Below are positions 3,543 through 5,210 of a DNA stretch of 5,210 nt, piece by piece. A model generated the notes under the pieces. The model was not told where the DNA came from. It saw only the letters and a program-made list of their open reading frames with translations, and searched no databases. This stretch comes from Treponema sp. UBA4326. Lineage in GTDB: Bacteria; Spirochaetota; Spirochaetia; Treponematales; Treponemataceae. Positions within the stretch are counted from its first letter, which is position 1; each line of letters starts with the position of its first letter. Made by a program: the position numbers and the translations under genes. Location of the stretch: contig DGTW01000163.1 in NCBI GenBank assembly GCA_002393835.1, forward strand, positions 6,607 through 11,816, given 5' to 3'.

Positions 3543-5210
3543 TTATTGTGCATTGCGGACAATGCGGAAACCAAGATCGTGGTACTGGTCTTTCATGTCG
3601 TCAATGATCCAGTCATCCACATCGCAGCTGTTCGCATTGCAGACCCACGAACCACCGCAGAAATAGCGATAGCCTCTGCTGAAATCCCAAACCAACTCCC
3701 AGACATTACCGCTCATATCGTATAGTCCGTAACCATTCGCCTTTTTCTGAGCAACAGAATGAGTTTTGCGCCCGCTGTTGTCGCCATACCAGCCAACTTC
3801 ATCAAGATTATCACTGCCTGCGTACCTGTAATTCTGTCCGCCTTTTGCGGCATATTGCCATTCATCAAGCGTTGGAAGCCTGTAGCCATTTGCCTGAAGG
3901 TTCTGTGTAATTTCTCCCCTCAGACTGTTGCCTTGATTTGGTTTATAATTCCATTGTTTTACATCTGTCAAACCTTCGACCGAATACACAGGTTCTAGTC
4001 CCAGTTTCACGCTTAGTTTGTTGCAGAAATAAATTGCGTCATACCAGGAAACATTTTCAACAGGATTATTGTCACCTCTGAATTCGCTTGGATTTTCATC
4101 CATTACCCAATAATACAACTTCTGTGTAACTTCGGTTGTCATTATCTCGAAATTTTGTTTTGGAATTTTGGCCAGGGTTGCATATTTTGCAAATTCCCTA
4201 TTAAGAAGTACAAATCCTTCTGCTTCCGTTCTATTCATTCCTTTTGCCATGTACGCTTCAACAGGATACTTTTCTGCATCAAATTTTGCTTTTTCCCTTA
4301 TAACAATCCCCGCAATCTCCCGCAAATCCCAATCAGGTTTCATCGTACGCGGCTCAGTTTTTCCCAGCGTACTTGTCTGCACCGTCTTTCCGCTCACTGT
4401 GTTAATTGCCCGAATCTTGTCAAAATTAAATTTGTATTCGCTTGGCTTGTCATCGCCCTCAGCCTTTACGTTGTAATCAATTTCAAAGTAAAGAATCGGG
4501 TCGCCCCGTGTAAGGAGCGAATTGTACATATCAACATTGTTCGTATATTCCTCGATTACAGAGTCACGCAGTTCAGTCGCCATGTCCGGAGCTTTCTTTC
4601 CGCTCAGTGCCTCATAGCCAACGATAAAGTTGTCCGTGTAGAGAAGAACGCCGTCAGAATAGAGAGAAAGGTAGGCGTTCCAGCCATTTTTGCTACCCTC
4701 GTAAGTGCCAAAGCTCACTTTTAGTTCATCGCCCATGCTGCTCACGGTTCTTGTCTGTGTGAGCGATTTTTGGTCAGCACGGATTTCTGCGAGCAAAGCG
4801 TTGTCTTGTGTGGCGGTACTAGCTTTTACAGCATCGCAGTCGACAAAAAATTTGTTTGTCAAATCTTTGTAGCTCTGGATGACCTGATTCTCACGGCGGG
4901 TCTTTGCAGCCTCTGTCGGGTTTCCATCACTTCCTAGCTCAACTGTGCTGTAAGTTTTGTTTCGAATTCTCTGTTCCTCGCTTTCACGGTCTTTTTCAAG
5001 CTGTGCGAAAAGCTCCTGTGAGCGTGCTTCCACACCCTGCCGGATTTCTACAAGTGCCTTTTTCTTGCTTTCAATCACATTAATCTGACCAAGAACGCCC
5101 TGCTTCTCCATTTTGAGTTTCCGCACTTCCGCCGCTTTTGCCGCCGCCTGTTTTGCCATCTCGTCTCGCTGAGTTTTTAAGGCAATGCTTCGCTCGGCTT
5201 CGAGTTTTGC
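3543..5210 (-). CDS. Coiled-coil protein with C-terminal SUMF1/FGE-type (C-type lectin-like) domain, 5' truncated; candidate DGR target
   Basis: The frame runs open to the window edge (555 codons visible). The in-frame ATG at 5159 is probably not the start: the 17 codons before it (AKLEAERSIALKTQRDE) continue the same coiled coil, and no clear ribosome-binding site is present. Numbering from that ATG, residues 1-80 are Lys/Glu/Ala-rich coiled coil and 85-330 are an unrecognised middle region. Residues 337-537 are an FGE-sulfatase/SUMF1 domain (PF03781) with TEVTQKLY, NPVENVSWYDAIYFCNKLS, GYRLPTLDEWQYAAKGG, YGLYDMSGNVWE, GGSW (502-505) and LGFR (529-532). Most bacterial paralogues of this type are not known to make formylglycine; the fold serves as a scaffold, as in T. 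denticola TvpA. The C-terminus carries a candidate hypervariable segment. A signal peptide or lipobox, if any, lies upstream of the window. The stop codon overlaps the first possible ATG of the next gene. Domain call sure, DGR link tentative. Confidence 0.9.
   Translation of the reverse strand, partial: AKLEAERSIALKTQRDEMAKQAAAKAAEVRKLKMEKQGVLGQINVIESKKKALVEIRQGVEARSQELFAQLEKDRESEEQRIRNKTYSTVELGSDGNPTEAAKTRRENQVIQSYKDLTNKFFVDCDAVKASTATQDNALLAEIRADQKSLTQTRTVSSMGDELKVSFGTYEGSKNGWNAYLSLYSDGVLLYTDNFIVGYEALSGKKAPDMATELRDSVIEEYTNNVDMYNSLLTRGDPILYFEIDYNVKAEGDDKPSEYKFNFDKIRAINTVSGKTVQTSTLGKTEPRTMKPDWDLREIAGIVIREKAKFDAEKYPVEAYMAKGMNRTEAEGFVLLNREFAKYATLAKIPKQNFEIMTTEVTQKLYYWVMDENPSEFRGDNNPVENVSWYDAIYFCNKLSVKLGLEPVYSVEGLTDVKQWNYKPNQGNSLRGEITQNLQANGYRLPTLDEWQYAAKGGQNYRYAGSDNLDEVGWYGDNSGRKTHSVAQKKANGYGLYDMSGNVWELVWDFSRGYRYFCGGSWVCNANSCDVDDWIIDDMKDQYHDLGFRIVRNAQ
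3550..3565. other. 6-bp hairpin with tetraloop at the 3' end of the candidate variable region
   Basis: On the minus strand GCATTG (3565-3560) and CAATGC (3555-3550) are exact inverted repeats around a TCCG tetraloop. The element lies inside the last codons of the SUMF1 gene, 10 nt beyond the last variable codon. DGR targets are known to carry small DNA hairpins or cruciforms just past the variable region that aid target recognition. The repeat is seen; the DGR role is inferred. A 6-bp palindrome can also arise by chance. Confidence 0.4.
3576..3671 (-). other. Candidate DGR variable region in the SUMF1 gene
   Basis: This segment encodes Y497 to D528 and holds the fixed positions R498, GGSW (502-505), A509, C512 and V514; it is followed by LGFRIVRNAQ. 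Treating the other 23 codons as variable (499-501, 506-508, 510, 511, 513, 515-528), 19 end in C or T. They read as Asp, Asn, Tyr, His, Ser, Ile, Cys, Phe or Val, all reachable from AAC or AAT by changing adenines only. Seven are GAC or GAT. The exceptions are W517, M522, K523 and Q525. This is the pattern produced by adenine-specific mutagenesis in DGR variable regions. No template repeat is seen in the window, so ordinary divergence of a SUMF1 paralogue remains possible. Confidence 0.5.

Noticed and set aside
4155..4724. Long plus-strand open frame (189 codons) inside the SUMF1 gene region
   Set aside because: It lies entirely antisense to a protein with clear domain homology, and its product is a Phe/Cys/Arg-rich stretch typical of a shadow frame, with no ribosome-binding site noticed.
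5157..5159. ATG at 5159 as the start of the SUMF1-domain protein
   Set aside because: The frame stays open to the window edge, the 17 upstream codons continue the same coiled coil, and there is no convincing ribosome-binding site, so the gene is treated as truncated by the window.
1..5210. tRNA, rRNA, CRISPR array or insertion sequence
   Set aside because: No cloverleaf-forming segment, regularly spaced repeat array, transposase frame or paired terminal repeats were seen.

Overview
The window looks like a spirochaete chromosome segment, most probably Treponema or a close relative. This rests on three things: the pyruvate formate-lyase tail ending in a THASL-like terminus, a large coiled-coil protein ending in a SUMF1/formylglycine-generating-enzyme (C-type lectin-like) domain of the kind expanded in treponemes, and a DUF234-type ATPase. 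The assignment is an inference from protein style; no rRNA or other marker is present.

Layout. Positions 1-392 (+) hold the last 129 codons of pyruvate formate-lyase (pflB), a core fermentation enzyme, with its glycyl-radical motif. Positions 393-685 contain no gene. They carry a large nested palindrome (433-533) that probably includes the pflB terminator, a second dyad (551-592), and a compact promoter/operator made of 15-bp tandem repeats plus an inverted repeat (634-679). That promoter places the transcription start on or beside the ATG of the next gene, predicting a leaderless mRNA. Positions 686-2107 (+) encode a 473-residue ATPase with a winged helix and a C-terminal PD-(D/E)xK-like DUF234 domain.

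Everything from 2104 to the right edge is on the minus strand and meets the ATPase tail to tail with a 4-nt overlap. In transcription order it is: a 5'-truncated SUMF1-domain protein (3543 to beyond 5210), a tiny charged helical protein (3349-3525), a perfect 19-bp stem-loop (3290-3334), then two tightly coupled membrane proteins (2669-3268 and 2104-2667) of unknown function.

Most interesting point. The last ~35 codons of the SUMF1 gene look like the variable region of a diversity-generating retroelement (DGR) target, as in Treponema denticola TvpA. In the segment between the invariant GGSW and LGFR motifs, and just before GGSW, 19 of 23 non-conserved codons end in C or T, and their residues (D, Y, C, F, I, V, H, S, N) are those reached from AAC/AAT by adenine substitution. 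A small hairpin sits just past the last variable codon. No reverse transcriptase, template repeat or Avd is visible here, so this would be a remote target, or the element lies outside the window. The hypothesis makes an exact prediction for the template sequence and is easily refuted.
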